Origin: an uncultured Collinsella sp.
GTDB taxonomy: Bacteria > Actinomycetota > Coriobacteriia > Coriobacteriales > Coriobacteriaceae
Direction of reading: 5' to 3'
Assembly (NCBI GenBank): GCA_902496115.1
Contig: CABUZK010000004.1
Location: 44,045-108,044, forward strand
DNA: 64,000 nucleotides
The position numbers and the translations under genes are program-made. A model generated the notes under the pieces. That model ran no database searches, had not been told where the DNA came from, and was given only the letters and a program-made list of their open reading frames with translations. Shown piece by piece: positions 28,880 through 37,453 of this stretch. The first letter of the stretch is position 1, and each line of letters opens with the position of its first letter.

Positions 28880-30658
28880 ATGGACGAGAAGACTAAAGCA
28901 CAGATTCAGCAGGAGGCCGCCGACCTGGTTGCCAAACTGCAGCCGCGTTCCGGCAAGTTTCGCACCATCAGCCCCGAGATGGACCCGCTGCGTCTGGGCT
29001 CCGGCTGGACGATCGAGGATCTGGACAAGCCACAGGTCATTATCGAGTCGACGTTTGGCGACTCGCACCCGGGTTCTGCTGGCCTGTTTGAGCTGGTCGA
29101 GGAGGTTCGTGCTGGCGTTGCCGAGGCTGGCGGTCACGGTGCCCGTTACTTCTGCACCGATATCTGCGATGGCGAGGCACAGGGCCACGACGGCATCAAC
29201 TACTCGCTGCCCAGCCGCGACATGATCGCCAACATGATCGAGATCCATGCCAAGGCCACCCCGTTCGACGCCGGTGTCTTTGTCGCCAGCTGCGATAAGG
29301 GCCTGCCTGCGAACCTCATGGCCATGGGCCGCATCAACATCCCCTCCATCGTCGTTACCGGCGGTGTCATGGATGCAGGCCCCGACCTGCTGACCCTGGA
29401 GCAGCTCGGCGCGATTTCTGCCCGCTACGAGCGCGGCGAGATCTCTCGCGAGGAGCTTGAGTTTGCCAAGCACAACGCATGCCCCAGCTGCGGCGCCTGC
29501 TCGTTTATGGGCACCGCGTCGACCATGCAGGTTACCGCCGAGGCCCTGGGCCTTATGCTCCCCGGCACGGCCCTGCTGCCTGCAACCAGCTCCGACCTGC
29601 GTGAGTTTGCGCGTGAGGCCGGTCGTCAGTCCGTGTGGCTCTCCGAGCACAACCTGTGTCCGCGCGACATCGTGACCAAGGAATCCTTCGAGAACCTCAT
29701 CATGGTCCACGGCGCCATTTCGGGCTCTACCAACTCGCTGCTGCATATCCCTGCGATTGCCCGCGAGTTTGGCATCGAGATGTCCGCCGACGACTTTGAT
29801 CGCCTGCACCGTGGCGCCCACTACCTGCTCAACGTCCGTCCCGCAGGTGAGTGGCCGGCGCAGTTCTTCTACTATGCGGGTGGCGTGCCGCGCATCATGG
29901 AGGAGATCAAGTCGATGCTTCACCTCGATGTCATGACCGTCACCGGCAAGACTCTCGGCGAAAACCTCGAGGACCTTAAGAACAATGGCTACTACGAGAA
30001 GTGTGGCCGCTACCTGGAGAAGTGGAACCTCAAGCGCGAGGACATCATTCGCCCGTTTGACCAGGCTTTTGGTACCGACGGCTCTATCGCCATCCTCCAC
30101 GGCAACCTTGCCCCCGAGGGCGCCGTCGTCAAGCACACGGTTGTTCCGCGCGAGATGTTCCAGGCCACGCTTAAGGCTCGCCCGTTCGATTGTGAGGAGG
30201 ACGCTATCCACGCCGTCCTGACGCATGAGGTCAAGCCCGGCGACGCCGTCATCATTCGTTATGAGGGCCCCAAGGGTTCCGGCATGCCCGAGATGTTTTA
30301 CACCACCGAAGCTATCGCCAGCGACCCCGAGCTGGGCGCGAGCATTGCTCTGATCACTGACGGCCGCTTCTCCGGCGCCTCCAAGGGCCCGGCTATCGGT
30401 CACGTTTCGCCCGAGGCTGCCGTGGGCGGCCCGATTGCCCTGATCGAGGAGGGCGACCTTATCCAGATCAACATCCCCGAGCGCTCGCTGTCCATCGTGG
30501 GCATCGCCGGCAAGGAGATGGAGCCGGCCGAGGTCGACGCCGTCCTGGCCGAGCGCCGAGCCGCTTGGAAGCCCAAGGCTAATCGCTATACCTCCGGCAC
30601 GCTCAAGTTCTTTACCGAGCATGCAGTTTCCGCCATTCAGGGTGGCTATATGGAGTAG
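28880..30658 (+). CDS. IlvD/Edd-family dehydratase (probable sugar-acid dehydratase)
   Basis: A 592-residue FeS-dependent dehydratase of the IlvD/Edd superfamily. Cysteines expected for the cluster are in CDKGLPANLMA (residue ~138) and NACPSCGACSFMGTA (~197-206); TDGRFSGASKGPAIGHVSPEA is the C-terminal signature. Upstream remnants of a gluconate permease and a GntR regulator argue for a sugar acid (gluconate or a relative) as substrate rather than dihydroxyisovalerate. AGAGGAGA precedes ATG 28880; a TTG at 28844 is too early. YjhG/YagF-type xylonate dehydratase is another possibility. Confidence 0.88.
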   Translation: MDEKTKAQIQQEAADLVAKLQPRSGKFRTISPEMDPLRLGSGWTIEDLDKPQVIIESTFGDSHPGSAGLFELVEEVRAGVAEAGGHGARYFCTDICDGEAQGHDGINYSLPSRDMIANMIEIHAKATPFDAGVFVASCDKGLPANLMAMGRINIPSIVVTGGVMDAGPDLLTLEQLGAISARYERGEISREELEFAKHNACPSCGACSFMGTASTMQVTAEALGLMLPGTALLPATSSDLREFAREAGRQSVWLSEHNLCPRDIVTKESFENLIMVHGAISGSTNSLLHIPAIAREFGIEMSADDFDRLHRGAHYLLNVRPAGEWPAQFFYYAGGVPRIMEEIKSMLHLDVMTVTGKTLGENLEDLKNNGYYEKCGRYLEKWNLKREDIIRPFDQAFGTDGSIAILHGNLAPEGAVVKHTVVPREMFQATLKARPFDCEEDAIHAVLTHEVKPGDAVIIRYEGPKGSGMPEMFYTTEAIASDPELGASIALITDGRFSGASKGPAIGHVSPEAAVGGPIALIEEGDLIQINIPERSLSIVGIAGKEMEPAEVDAVLAERRAAWKPKANRYTSGTLKFFTEHAVSAIQGGYME

Positions 30659-30784
30659 CGCCCGGGCGCATCAAATTTCCCCTCTCATAGATGTGCGGCA
30701 CAAAGAGCCCCGAGCCACGTCACCGGGGCGCGTCGTTCAGCGCCGCCGGGGCGCTCCACTCAAACGACAAGAGACGTCTTACGC

Positions 30785-30826
30785 AAGCGCCCGCGTCCGT
30801 GGATAAAACCACGGGCGTGGGCGCTT
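30785..30826. terminator. Bidirectional terminator between convergent genes
   Basis: AAGCGCCCGCGTCCGTGG / CCACGGGCGTGGGCGCTT around ATAAAA. It lies between the + strand dehydratase and the - strand ArsC-like gene. Confidence 0.75.
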
Positions 30827-30830
30827 CACT

Positions 30831-31172
30831 TTATTCCCAGCCCTTCCACACGTCAGGCTCGTAGCCAACGGTTGCCTGGCGGCCGTTGCGAACGATGGGC
30901 TCACGAAGAATCTGCTGGTTATCGAGCACCTTTTCGAACTTCTGGTCGGCAGCAAGATACTGTACGAGCGCAACCGTGTCGGCATCTTTCGCCTTTGGAT
31001 CGATCACAGCGTCGATCCCGCCGACGGCGCGCGCCACGCTTTCGAGCTCGCCTTTGCTCATCCCCTTTTCCTTCAAGTCGATGAACTGGAACTTCACACG
31101 ACGTTCCTTGAAATAGCGCTGCGCCTTCTTAGTATCGAAGCTTTTCTTCGTGCCGAATATCTGGATGTTCAT
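30831..31172 (-). CDS. ArsC/Spx-family protein lacking the catalytic cysteine
   Basis: A 113-residue thioredoxin-fold protein of the arsenate reductase (ArsC)/Spx/YffB family. The N-terminus reads IFGTKKSFDTKKAQRYFKER; most relatives have Cys where Ser12 stands. The codon is AGC, one base from TGC. The rest fits the family: FQFIDLKEKGMSKGELESV and REPIVRNGRQATVGY (Arg-Pro/Ile loop before the last strand). With no other Cys in the protein it cannot act as a normal ArsC. The start follows GAAGGCGG-like sequence. No arsenic gene is nearby. Confidence 0.85.
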   Translation of the reverse strand: MNIQIFGTKKSFDTKKAQRYFKERRVKFQFIDLKEKGMSKGELESVARAVGGIDAVIDPKAKDADTVALVQYLAADQKFEKVLDNQQILREPIVRNGRQATVGYEPDVWKGWE

Positions 31173-31456
31173 ATGTACCGCCTTCGCTCAATTCTCGTCC
31201 GTCCATGATACGACAAGGGAGCCGAGCAAAAACAGAGCAGGCGGAGATGGAGGAGGACGGCGACCGACCGTCGGCAAGAGTCGGCCGGATCGGACTGGCG
31301 CCCAGCGCGCGCCGGCGACACGCTCGCAGCTGCACACATAGCCGATGTACAAGCTCGCCGCGGCGTTCCCTCGCCCCGCGGTGTGGCGATAGAGAAGCAC
31401 GCCACCCGTCAACGATGGCGCCTCGGTGAAGAAAATCAACGTCTGGGTTACATCCC

Positions 31457-31485
31457 TTGAAAGGGGCGAAGACGGCTGCTAGTAT
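31457..31485 (+). promoter_or_regulatory. Promoter upstream of the DHA2 exporter
   Basis: TTGAAA (31457-31462), 17 bases, TAGTAT (31480-31485). Transcription from about 31492 would give a leader of ~200 bases before the exporter gene. The stretch 31173-31456 shows no supported gene. Confidence 0.7.
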
Positions 31486-31496
31486 ACCTCCCCGCT

Positions 31497-31610
31497 ATGA
31501 AGGATTTGACCAAAGCATACATCGCAATTCGGCGGCCCCTGGTATACGGGGCCTCTCCTGTTGTTCCCCAAGTGCGCTCTGAGCAGCCGCTTTCTTCCTG
31601 TCGTATCTGA
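31497..31610 (+). promoter_or_regulatory. Possible leader peptide/attenuator of the DHA2 exporter
   Basis: A 37-codon frame from ATG 31497 to TGA 31608-31610 begins MKDLTKAYIAIRR, almost at the predicted transcript start. It spans a hairpin GGCCCC/GGGGCC (31534-31553). A second stem GCACG/CGTGC follows (about 31612-31628). This layout resembles ribosome-mediated attenuation of drug exporters, but the peptide has no ribosome-binding site and is unsupported by homology. Confidence 0.35.
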
Positions 31611-31692
31611 TGCACGCATAGCACGTGCATGTTATTTCGCCCGTGGGCCGGCGCGCCTTCGGCGAAGAATCGAATAGATACGAAGGAAGCTT

Positions 31693-33132
31693 ATGTCTGA
31701 TAATTGTACGGTCGCGCCCGCCAATGGGCGCATTACCGGTACCCAGATCCGCATCGTCGCGGTCGTCGTCCTGGGTGCCTTCTTGGCGCTACTGAACCAA
31801 ACGGTGATGTCGCCTGCGCTGCCGGTCATCATGTCCGATTTCGCCATCGATGCCTCGACTGCCCAGTGGATCATGTCCATATACCCGCTGGTGAGCGGCA
31901 TCATGGTCCCCGTTTCGGCGTTCCTTATCGACAAGTTCAGCACCCGCGCGCTATTCTTCGGGGCGACGCTGGTGTTCGCGCTGGGCACGCTGCTGTGCGC
32001 CGCAGCCCCTGATTTCCTGTTCCTCATCATCGGTCGCGTGTTGCAAGCGGCGGGCTCAGGCGTGCTCATGCCGCTTGTCTCGGTGGTTCCCATGCTGGTG
32101 TTCCCCGTCGAGAAACGAGGAACGGCTATGGGCATGGCGGGCATCGTCATGTCGGCGGGTCCCGCGGTCGGCCCCGTCGTAGGCGGCGCGGTGATCGACA
32201 CGTACGGCTGGCGCACCATGATCGGCGCCATCGTCCCCCTCGCAATTCTCGTGCTGGTGCTGGGCGTGTTCATGCTGAAAAACGTGGGCGAGCTGAAGAA
32301 CCCCAAGCTCGACCTGCCCTCGGTCGTCCTCTCCACCATCGCCTTCGGCGGACTTCTCTACGGGTTCTCGAGCGCCTCGTCGATGGGTTGGGGCAACCCC
32401 GTGGTGCTCGGCTCGATCGTCGCGGGTGTCGTGTGCTTGGTGCTGTTCGTCGTACGCCAGGGCAAAATCGAGGACCCGCTGCTTCAACTGGGCACGCTCA
32501 AGACGCGCGAGTTCCGCGTGGCCGCCATCATCGTCACGCTCATCAACGCCGCATGCCTGGTCACCAACACGCTGTTGCCGTTGCTGCTGCAAACCTCGCT
32601 TGGCGCTTCGGCCTTCGAAACCGGCATGGCCATGCTTCCCGCCGCGGCGGTGGGCATCATCATCAGCCCTATCTCCGGCGTGGTGTTCGACAAGTTCGGT
32701 CCGCGTGCCATCTCGATCGTCGGCCTGGCCCTCATGACCGGCGCCCTGTTCCTGCTCTCGCTTTCGACGGTAAACACGCCCATCTTGGTGGTTGCGCTGT
32801 TCTGCATGCTGCAGTCCGCCGGCCAGTCGCTCGCGAACATGCCGGTGAACACATGGGGTGTCAATGCCTTGAAAAATGACATGATCGCCCACGGCAACGC
32901 CATCGCGAACACCGGCCGCCAGGTCGCCGGCGGTTTGTGCACGGCGCTCATCATCACGGTCATGACAAGCGTCACCGCGTCGGCCGGCGTCGATGCGAGC
33001 ATCCAAGTAGCCACCGCCGTGGGCGCGGGCGTCGCTTACAAGGTGTGCGCGGCAATCGGCCTCGTTTCCCTTATCTGCGCCATATTCAGCGTGCGCACCA
33101 AGAAAACCGCACCGAAAACGAAGGAGGCATAA
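31693..33132 (+). CDS. DHA2-family (14-helix) MFS drug exporter
   Basis: 479 residues with 14 predicted helices, the EmrB/QacA/LmrB type proton-driven multidrug exporter. Characteristic parts are ALLNQTVMSPALPVI in helix 1, QWIMSIYPLVSGIMVP in helix 2, and the antiporter motif C region GMAGIVMSAGPAVGPVVGGAV in helix 5. GAAGGAAGC precedes ATG 31693. A CBS-domain gene starts three bases after its stop. The block to 34125 uses codons somewhat differently from its neighbours and adjoins an integration site, so gene transfer is possible. Confidence 0.92.
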   Translation: MSDNCTVAPANGRITGTQIRIVAVVVLGAFLALLNQTVMSPALPVIMSDFAIDASTAQWIMSIYPLVSGIMVPVSAFLIDKFSTRALFFGATLVFALGTLLCAAAPDFLFLIIGRVLQAAGSGVLMPLVSVVPMLVFPVEKRGTAMGMAGIVMSAGPAVGPVVGGAVIDTYGWRTMIGAIVPLAILVLVLGVFMLKNVGELKNPKLDLPSVVLSTIAFGGLLYGFSSASSMGWGNPVVLGSIVAGVVCLVLFVVRQGKIEDPLLQLGTLKTREFRVAAIIVTLINAACLVTNTLLPLLLQTSLGASAFETGMAMLPAAAVGIIISPISGVVFDKFGPRAISIVGLALMTGALFLLSLSTVNTPILVVALFCMLQSAGQSLANMPVNTWGVNALKNDMIAHGNAIANTGRQVAGGLCTALIITVMTSVTASAGVDASIQVATAVGAGVAYKVCAAIGLVSLICAIFSVRTKKTAPKTKEA

Positions 33133-33135
33133 GCG

Positions 33136-33642
33136 ATGTCCGAGATTCTGTCCGAGCGCATCCCGCTCGAGCTCGAGGGGACGCCCGTTTCGAGCATCAT
33201 GATTGAAGAGCCGTTCACCTGCACGCAGGATTGCACGATTTCCGACGTGGTGCGCATGCTCGCCGAAAACGAGGTGAGCAGCATGCCCGTAATCGATGAG
33301 CGCAACCAGGTGGTCGGGTTCATCTCCGACGGCGATGTCATGGGAGCCATCGCGCAGCATCGCGCTCACACCATCTTCACGGGCGGCGACGCGTCCATGC
33401 TGTACTTCGACGATCAGAGCCTTGAGCAGCGCATCGAAGACCTGAAGGATCGCTGCGTCATGGATTTCGCGACGCGCCAGGTAGTGTGTGCCCGTCCCGA
33501 GCAGAGCATCGCCCGCGTCGCCGCGCTGCTGGCGAAGAAGAAGTTCAAGAAGCTTCCTGTGGTTGATGACGAGGGCAAACTCGTGGGGGTCATCCGCCGC
33601 TCCGCCATCACCAAATACATCTTCGGCATCCTTTTCCAATAG
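33136..33642 (+). CDS. CBS-domain pair protein
   Basis: A 168-residue cytosolic protein made of two CBS domains. The first starts VSSIMIEEPFTCTQDCTISDVVRMLAENEVSSMPVID; the second is VMDFATRQVVCARPEQSIARVAALLAKKKFKKLPVVDDEGKLVGVI. An insert of ~45 residues (AIAQHRAHTIFTGG...LEQRIEDLKDR) separates them. CBS pairs usually bind adenine nucleotides and act as energy sensors. It is translationally coupled to the DHA2 exporter (3-base gap; the ribosome site GGAGG lies in the exporter's last codons), so it may modulate or respond with it. Confidence 0.9.
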   Translation: MSEILSERIPLELEGTPVSSIMIEEPFTCTQDCTISDVVRMLAENEVSSMPVIDERNQVVGFISDGDVMGAIAQHRAHTIFTGGDASMLYFDDQSLEQRIEDLKDRCVMDFATRQVVCARPEQSIARVAALLAKKKFKKLPVVDDEGKLVGVIRRSAITKYIFGILFQ

Positions 33643-33816
33643 GGGCAGGTCGCACTTGAGGCGAACATCTCGAGGCATCGAGCCAGCAACTGGACCAGAC
33701 AACCTTGACACGCACGCGCTTTCCCTCGATGCTTCGGTAAGAAGAGCTGCGAAAATCGCAGCACGGGTGATCGGCGCCGCGCCCCCGAAGGCAAAAGCGA
33801 ACACGGGAGCGATACG

Positions 33817-34125
33817 ATGGGAAAAGTCCTGGACGAAGATTTGGTTTATGAGATTCTCTCCGTCGTGGCAGAGATTCCGGCGGGATGCGTCGCCTCGTAC
33901 GGTCAGATAGCGCGCCTCATCGGCAGGGAGAAAAACTCTCGCCTGGTCGGAGCGGTGCTGAGCGAGGCGGATCGCTACGGCGATTATCCCTGCCACCGCG
34001 TCGTCAACCACGCGGGACGCCTCGCGCCAAACTTCCCCGACCAGCGAGCACTACTGACGGAGGAAGGAGTCGCCTTCCGAGACAACGGCTGCGTCGACAT
34101 GAAAAAGCACCAGTGGAACGAGTAG
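33817..34125 (+). CDS. MGMT-family protein (O6-alkylguanine DNA alkyltransferase-like)
   Basis: A 102-residue protein consisting only of the DNA-binding/alkyltransferase domain: VYEILSVVAEIPAGCVASYGQIARLIG, a helix-turn-helix with the Arg finger near NSRLVGAVLS, and the active site PCHRVVNHAGRL. The acceptor Cys is present, unlike alkyltransferase-like (ATL) proteins, in which it is usually Trp. It lacks the N-terminal domain of Ogt. CGGGAGCG precedes ATG 33817; 174 bases without a clear gene separate it from the CBS gene. Confidence 0.88.
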   Translation: MGKVLDEDLVYEILSVVAEIPAGCVASYGQIARLIGREKNSRLVGAVLSEADRYGDYPCHRVVNHAGRLAPNFPDQRALLTEEGVAFRDNGCVDMKKHQWNE

Positions 34126-34340
34126 CCAGGCAGCGTAGCGTCGAAAGGAGCGACGCCACGGGGAACGACCTGCGCCCCGCCGCCGGACAACCTATGGCAA
34201 AGTGACACGTCCCACAAAGAGCGGCGCACCAGTACGAGACACGACCGCGACGTAAAAAGACCCTATGATACTCGTAAGCATCTATCTGATTGCCCGCCTC
34301 GAGGTACCCAAAGAACGAGAGATACCGAAACCCCTAGACA

Positions 34341-34375
34341 AAGAAAAAGGTCGGGAGCTTTTATGCTTCCAACCT
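34341..34375 (-). terminator. Terminator following the tRNA 3' fragment
   Basis: On the - strand, AGGTTGGAAGC / GCTCCCGACCT around ATAAAA, then TTTTTCTTT. It is the natural 3' flank of the tRNA gene whose end lies at 34385. Confidence 0.7.
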
Positions 34376-34384
34376 GAAGTTTCA

Positions 34385-34429
34385 TGGTCGCGGGGGGCGG
34401 ATTTGAACCACCGACCTTCGGGTTATGAG
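34385..34429 (-). other. 3' fragment of initiator tRNA-fMet (CAT): attachment-site remnant
   Basis: Reading the - strand, the last 45 bases of a tRNA gene are present: anticodon loop CTCATAACC (anticodon CAT), variable loop, T arm GGTGGTTCAAATCCGCC, and acceptor CCCGCGACCA with encoded CCA. The 5' half (D arm and first acceptor strand) is absent; unrelated sequence begins right after ATGAG. Its terminator is kept. This is what an integrase leaves at one end when an element inserts into the 3' part of a tRNA. It is not a functional tRNA. Confidence 0.85.
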
Positions 34430-34457
34430 GTCGCTACGACGTTGTTTCATTCAGACA

Positions 34458-34558
34458 TTTCGACCCAAATTGAAGTCAATATAGCTCCAGGTCATTTGAT
34501 GTTTTCATAGATTTACGAAAGAAAAGTACGCGGAATAATTCGACCCAAATTCGACCCA
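34458..34558. repeat. TTCGACCCAAATT repeats near the attachment site
   Basis: TTTCGACCCAAATT at 34458-34471 and AATTCGACCCAAATTCGACC at 34537-34556 (two overlapping units). Short direct repeats between att and int commonly are integrase arm sites; that role is inferred. Confidence 0.5.
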
Positions 34559-34710
34559 CAACGAGCTTGAAAGCGGTCAGGCGGAGCATTACCCTTGGGG
34601 TGTGACCCCACGCAGGGCCCACCACCAAGGGTAATGCCCACCCGCCCCAGCCCTTTGCGCCATTCCGCGCAACCGAGCGCGATTCTCAGGCACTTCAGGC
34701 AAGGAACACG

Positions 34711-36065
34711 ATGAACGACCGACCTCTCGTCATAGGCAAAGGAACGAAGCAACGCCGCGACAAATACACGTGGCGCTACCGTCACAGCCTCGGCAAGGAT
34801 CCGGTCACGGGCAAATACCGCTATTCGCCGTGGCAGACCATACATACCACCAAAAGCCGAGAGGTCGACGCCGCACTCGAAGCCTACAAGGCAGAACTCA
34901 ACAGCGGCACCTACGTCCAAAAATCGAGGGACACCGTCGGCTCGTACGCAAAAAAGTTCCACGACAACCGCGAAGGAACCATCACGCCGCTCGCCTACTC
35001 GACATCCTACTCAATCGAGAACCGGACGCGCACATCACATGCGTGATGCTCATGCTCGACACCGACATGAGAAGGGCAGAAGCCCTCGGGATGACGTGGT
35101 CCGATGTCTCCGTCGAGAACAGAAGCATCCTCATTGAGCAGCAGTTCGCGGCCGATCGAAGCGTTCGCTCGCCCAAAAGCAAGAAAAGCGTGCGGAGGAT
35201 CTCGATAAGCGAGACGCTGACGTCGTATCTCGAATTCTGGAAAAAGGAGCAGGCCCGCGAAATGGAAGCCTTCGGCCTGGAACAAGTCAAAGGCACTCCG
35301 CTCGTCCACTCATTCGAACGAACGAAAGACAGGCATCCCCAAGTCAACTTCATGGACCTGAATGGGTTTTCGCGCTGGTTCAGAAACTTCAGCGTCGAGA
35401 ACGGGTTCGGCAAGTTCGAAGGCGTTCGAACATACCATTATGTGAAGGAAACTGTCGACGGGGAAACGATTTCGAAGCGTTATGAGCATAAAGAGTGGCT
35501 CGAATTGAGGGATTACCTCAGGAAGCATCCCAAGGTTCGCGAGGCGAGGCATATCAGCACATATGAGAGCGAGCACCTTCCTTACGGATATTCGGGCCTA
35601 TCGAGCCACACCGCTACTGCCGCTACTGCCCGCTACTGCCCGCCAGCTTCCGAACCAGCGGGCGGTAGCAGCACCCCGAACATCTCGCCGACAGCGCAGA
35701 GAGTCGTCGACCTGGCGGCCAAGGCCGACATTGAGGACGTGATGCTGTGCGACCTGCCCGGCGTCCTGTCCTTCCTAGGGCTGCCACCTGAGACGGAGAT
35801 GCCGCCGGGCAACAAGGGGAAGACGAAGCTCAAGAAGCTCTACAGGAAGGTGGCGCCGAACAAGGCATACCACTCCGGCGAGCGCGCCAAGGATTTGATC
35901 TCGCACCTCGACATGGCAGAGATCAGGGCATCGGCGCCCGTCCAAGAATTGGGATGCAGTTCAATACGAGCTCGGGGCTCTTTTCGTCTAGATTGGGGAC
36001 GCATGGCCGGACGAAAACAATTTGCGTCTGGTAATAAGCGTACGAAAGCGCAATTTACGTCTTAA
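34711..36065 (+). pseudogene. Decayed tyrosine-recombinase (integrase)
   Basis: The first frame (34711-35046) encodes an integrase N-terminus: an AP2-like arm-binding start (RRDKYTWRYRHSLGKDPVTGKYRYSPWQ) and the start of the SAM-like core-binding domain, then breaks. A second frame continues with the catalytic domain entry CVMLMLDTDMRRAEALGMTWSDV (first catalytic Arg) and SKKSVRRISI. The HxLRH box and catalytic Tyr are not seen; instead, from about 35420, unfamiliar sequence follows, including a triplicated CCGCTACTGC. The missing middle and changed frame show an internal deletion. It lies beside the tRNA fragment, as expected for an integrative element. Confidence 0.8.
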
Positions 36066-36134
36066 TTCCGTACGCAAATCAAGACGAAAATCGTTTACGT
36101 CTGCTTTAATCCGTACGAAAACGGTTTTCGTCTT
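36039..36134. repeat. CGTACG-spaced repeats and hairpin
   Basis: CGTACG occurs at 36039, 36069 and 36112. AAGACGAAAATCGTTT (36081-36096) pairs with AAAACGGTTTTCGTCTT (36118-36134) with one or two mismatches. It lies just beyond the ATPase stop and may terminate that gene. Confidence 0.55.
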
Positions 36135-36152
36135 GCAGGGCAGTTGCCGTTT

Positions 36153-37244
36153 CTACAGTTCAACTTCCAGTTCGGCTTTGTGCTCGTAGAGGTAGTCGCG
36201 CATGTAGGGGATGGCAAATGAGACCTTGCCGTACGAGGGAGCCTCGATAATCGATTCTCTTAACAGGCGGCTGCGGACGGAACTCACCTGTTGAGGCGTT
36301 TTGTTTAGGGCATCGGCAACCATGCTGGTCGAGCTCGTCTGCCCCAAAGATGCCATGCTCAGCAGATAAGCGATGCACGTGGGCGGAATGCGCTGTAGCG
36401 CGGGCTCAATCACCATGGCACAGAAGCGTTCGCGTGCCGTTGCAATGCCGCGCTCGGCTTCTTCTTCTCCAATAATCGGTGTATGTGCGCGTCTTGCCAA
36501 CTGCCATGCGTAGTATCCAACGAGTTGGATCATGAAAGGATAACCTTGCGTTGCCTCGGCAAGTTGGCCGGCAATACCTGGCTGCAACTCCATGCCAGAC
36601 GCTTCAATGGTTTCCTCGAGGGAGTACGACACTTCGGTTACTGCCACAGCCTTCAGGTCAAAGGGGAGGGCACGGCGCAAAAACGTAAGTGTCTTTCCGT
36701 TGATGATGCTTTCAATCATCGAAGGCAGCCCCGCAAAAACAAAGGCGATATCAAGGTCTTCGCCGATAACCTGCTGAATCGCAATGGAGAGCGTTCGGAC
36801 CTCATCGAGCTCTGCGTCTTGAACCTCGTCGAGAGTGATGAGCAGGCCATTTTCATTCTTGGATATTGTCTGTCTCATGGCGTCGCGTAGCGATGGACCG
36901 ATTCGCTCAATGTCTATGCTGCCGATGGATATGCCAGCTACGGTGGGCTCAAATCTGGCGTGTTTGGCCTGGAATTTGGGCTGCAGCTGTTCGAGAATGC
37001 GTTGGCAAAGTCCCTCGGTTGCGACCTCTTTTATGACCGTCCAGCCACGGCTTTGCGCCAAACGTGAGCACTCGTCAAGGAGGACCGTCTTGCCCGTTCC
37101 ACGGACGCCGGCTATGCGCATTAGGCGCCCCGGGGCACCAGGCCCGTTGACGAGGCCCTCATTGAATTCTTCGAGCACATCTTCGCGGCCGATAATCGTG
37201 GGAGGTGTTTTACCTGCTGTGGGCTTAAAAGGGTTTGTTTGCAT
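36153..37244 (-). CDS. AAA+ ATPase (ORC/AAA_16-like)
   Basis: A 363-residue P-loop ATPase. Walker A is GVRGTGKTVLLDE (~residue 47), Walker B LLITLDEVQDAE, followed by a sensor-like FAGLPSM and a lid domain, then a C-terminal winged-helix region (QTSSTSMVADALNKTPQQVSSVRSRLLRE). This is the layout of archaeal-type/ORC-like ATPases seen in bacteria, often in mobile or defence contexts. ATG 37244 with AAAGGTGG is preferred over GTG 37253. Ten-base repeats fill its promoter region. Its role is not known; it lies close to the integration remnant. Confidence 0.8.
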   Translation of the reverse strand: MQTNPFKPTAGKTPPTIIGREDVLEEFNEGLVNGPGAPGRLMRIAGVRGTGKTVLLDECSRLAQSRGWTVIKEVATEGLCQRILEQLQPKFQAKHARFEPTVAGISIGSIDIERIGPSLRDAMRQTISKNENGLLITLDEVQDAELDEVRTLSIAIQQVIGEDLDIAFVFAGLPSMIESIINGKTLTFLRRALPFDLKAVAVTEVSYSLEETIEASGMELQPGIAGQLAEATQGYPFMIQLVGYYAWQLARRAHTPIIGEEEAERGIATARERFCAMVIEPALQRIPPTCIAYLLSMASLGQTSSTSMVADALNKTPQQVSSVRSRLLRESIIEAPSYGKVSFAIPYMRDYLYEHKAELEVEL

Positions 37245-37260
37245 GTGAGCCACCTTTGCT

Positions 37261-37326
37261 CAAGATATAGCAAGATATAGCAAAGTATAGCAAGATATAG
37301 CAAAGTATAGTGAGATATAGCAAAGT
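37261..37326. repeat. Tandem decamer repeats upstream of the ATPase
   Basis: Six exact-register decamers (CAAGATATAG or CAAAGTATAG, one starting TGAG) and a partial seventh. On the - strand they read CTATATCTTG/CTATACTTTG, each with a -10-like TATACT or TATATC, directly before the ATPase gene. Confidence 0.9.
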
Positions 37327-37453
37327 AAGCGCTACTCGCGGGTTTTGCGGTGGTGCTATTTTCCAAATGCCGCGCGGATAAAGCGCTGGGCGAACAGCTT
37401 GTTGGCAACTCACGAGGGCTCGGGGTGCCAATTTGGGGTGCAGTAGTGCTGCG

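Noticed and set aside
32056..34011. A 651-codon - strand frame across the DHA2, CBS and MGMT genes
   Set aside because: It crosses three real genes, and the product is a His/Asp/Arg-rich shadow without motifs.
34385..34460. A complete tRNA-Met gene
   Set aside because: Only the 3' 45 bases match a tRNA; no D arm or 5' acceptor strand follows on the - strand.
37261..37326. CRISPR array
   Set aside because: Units are contiguous decamers without spacers, and no cas gene is near.
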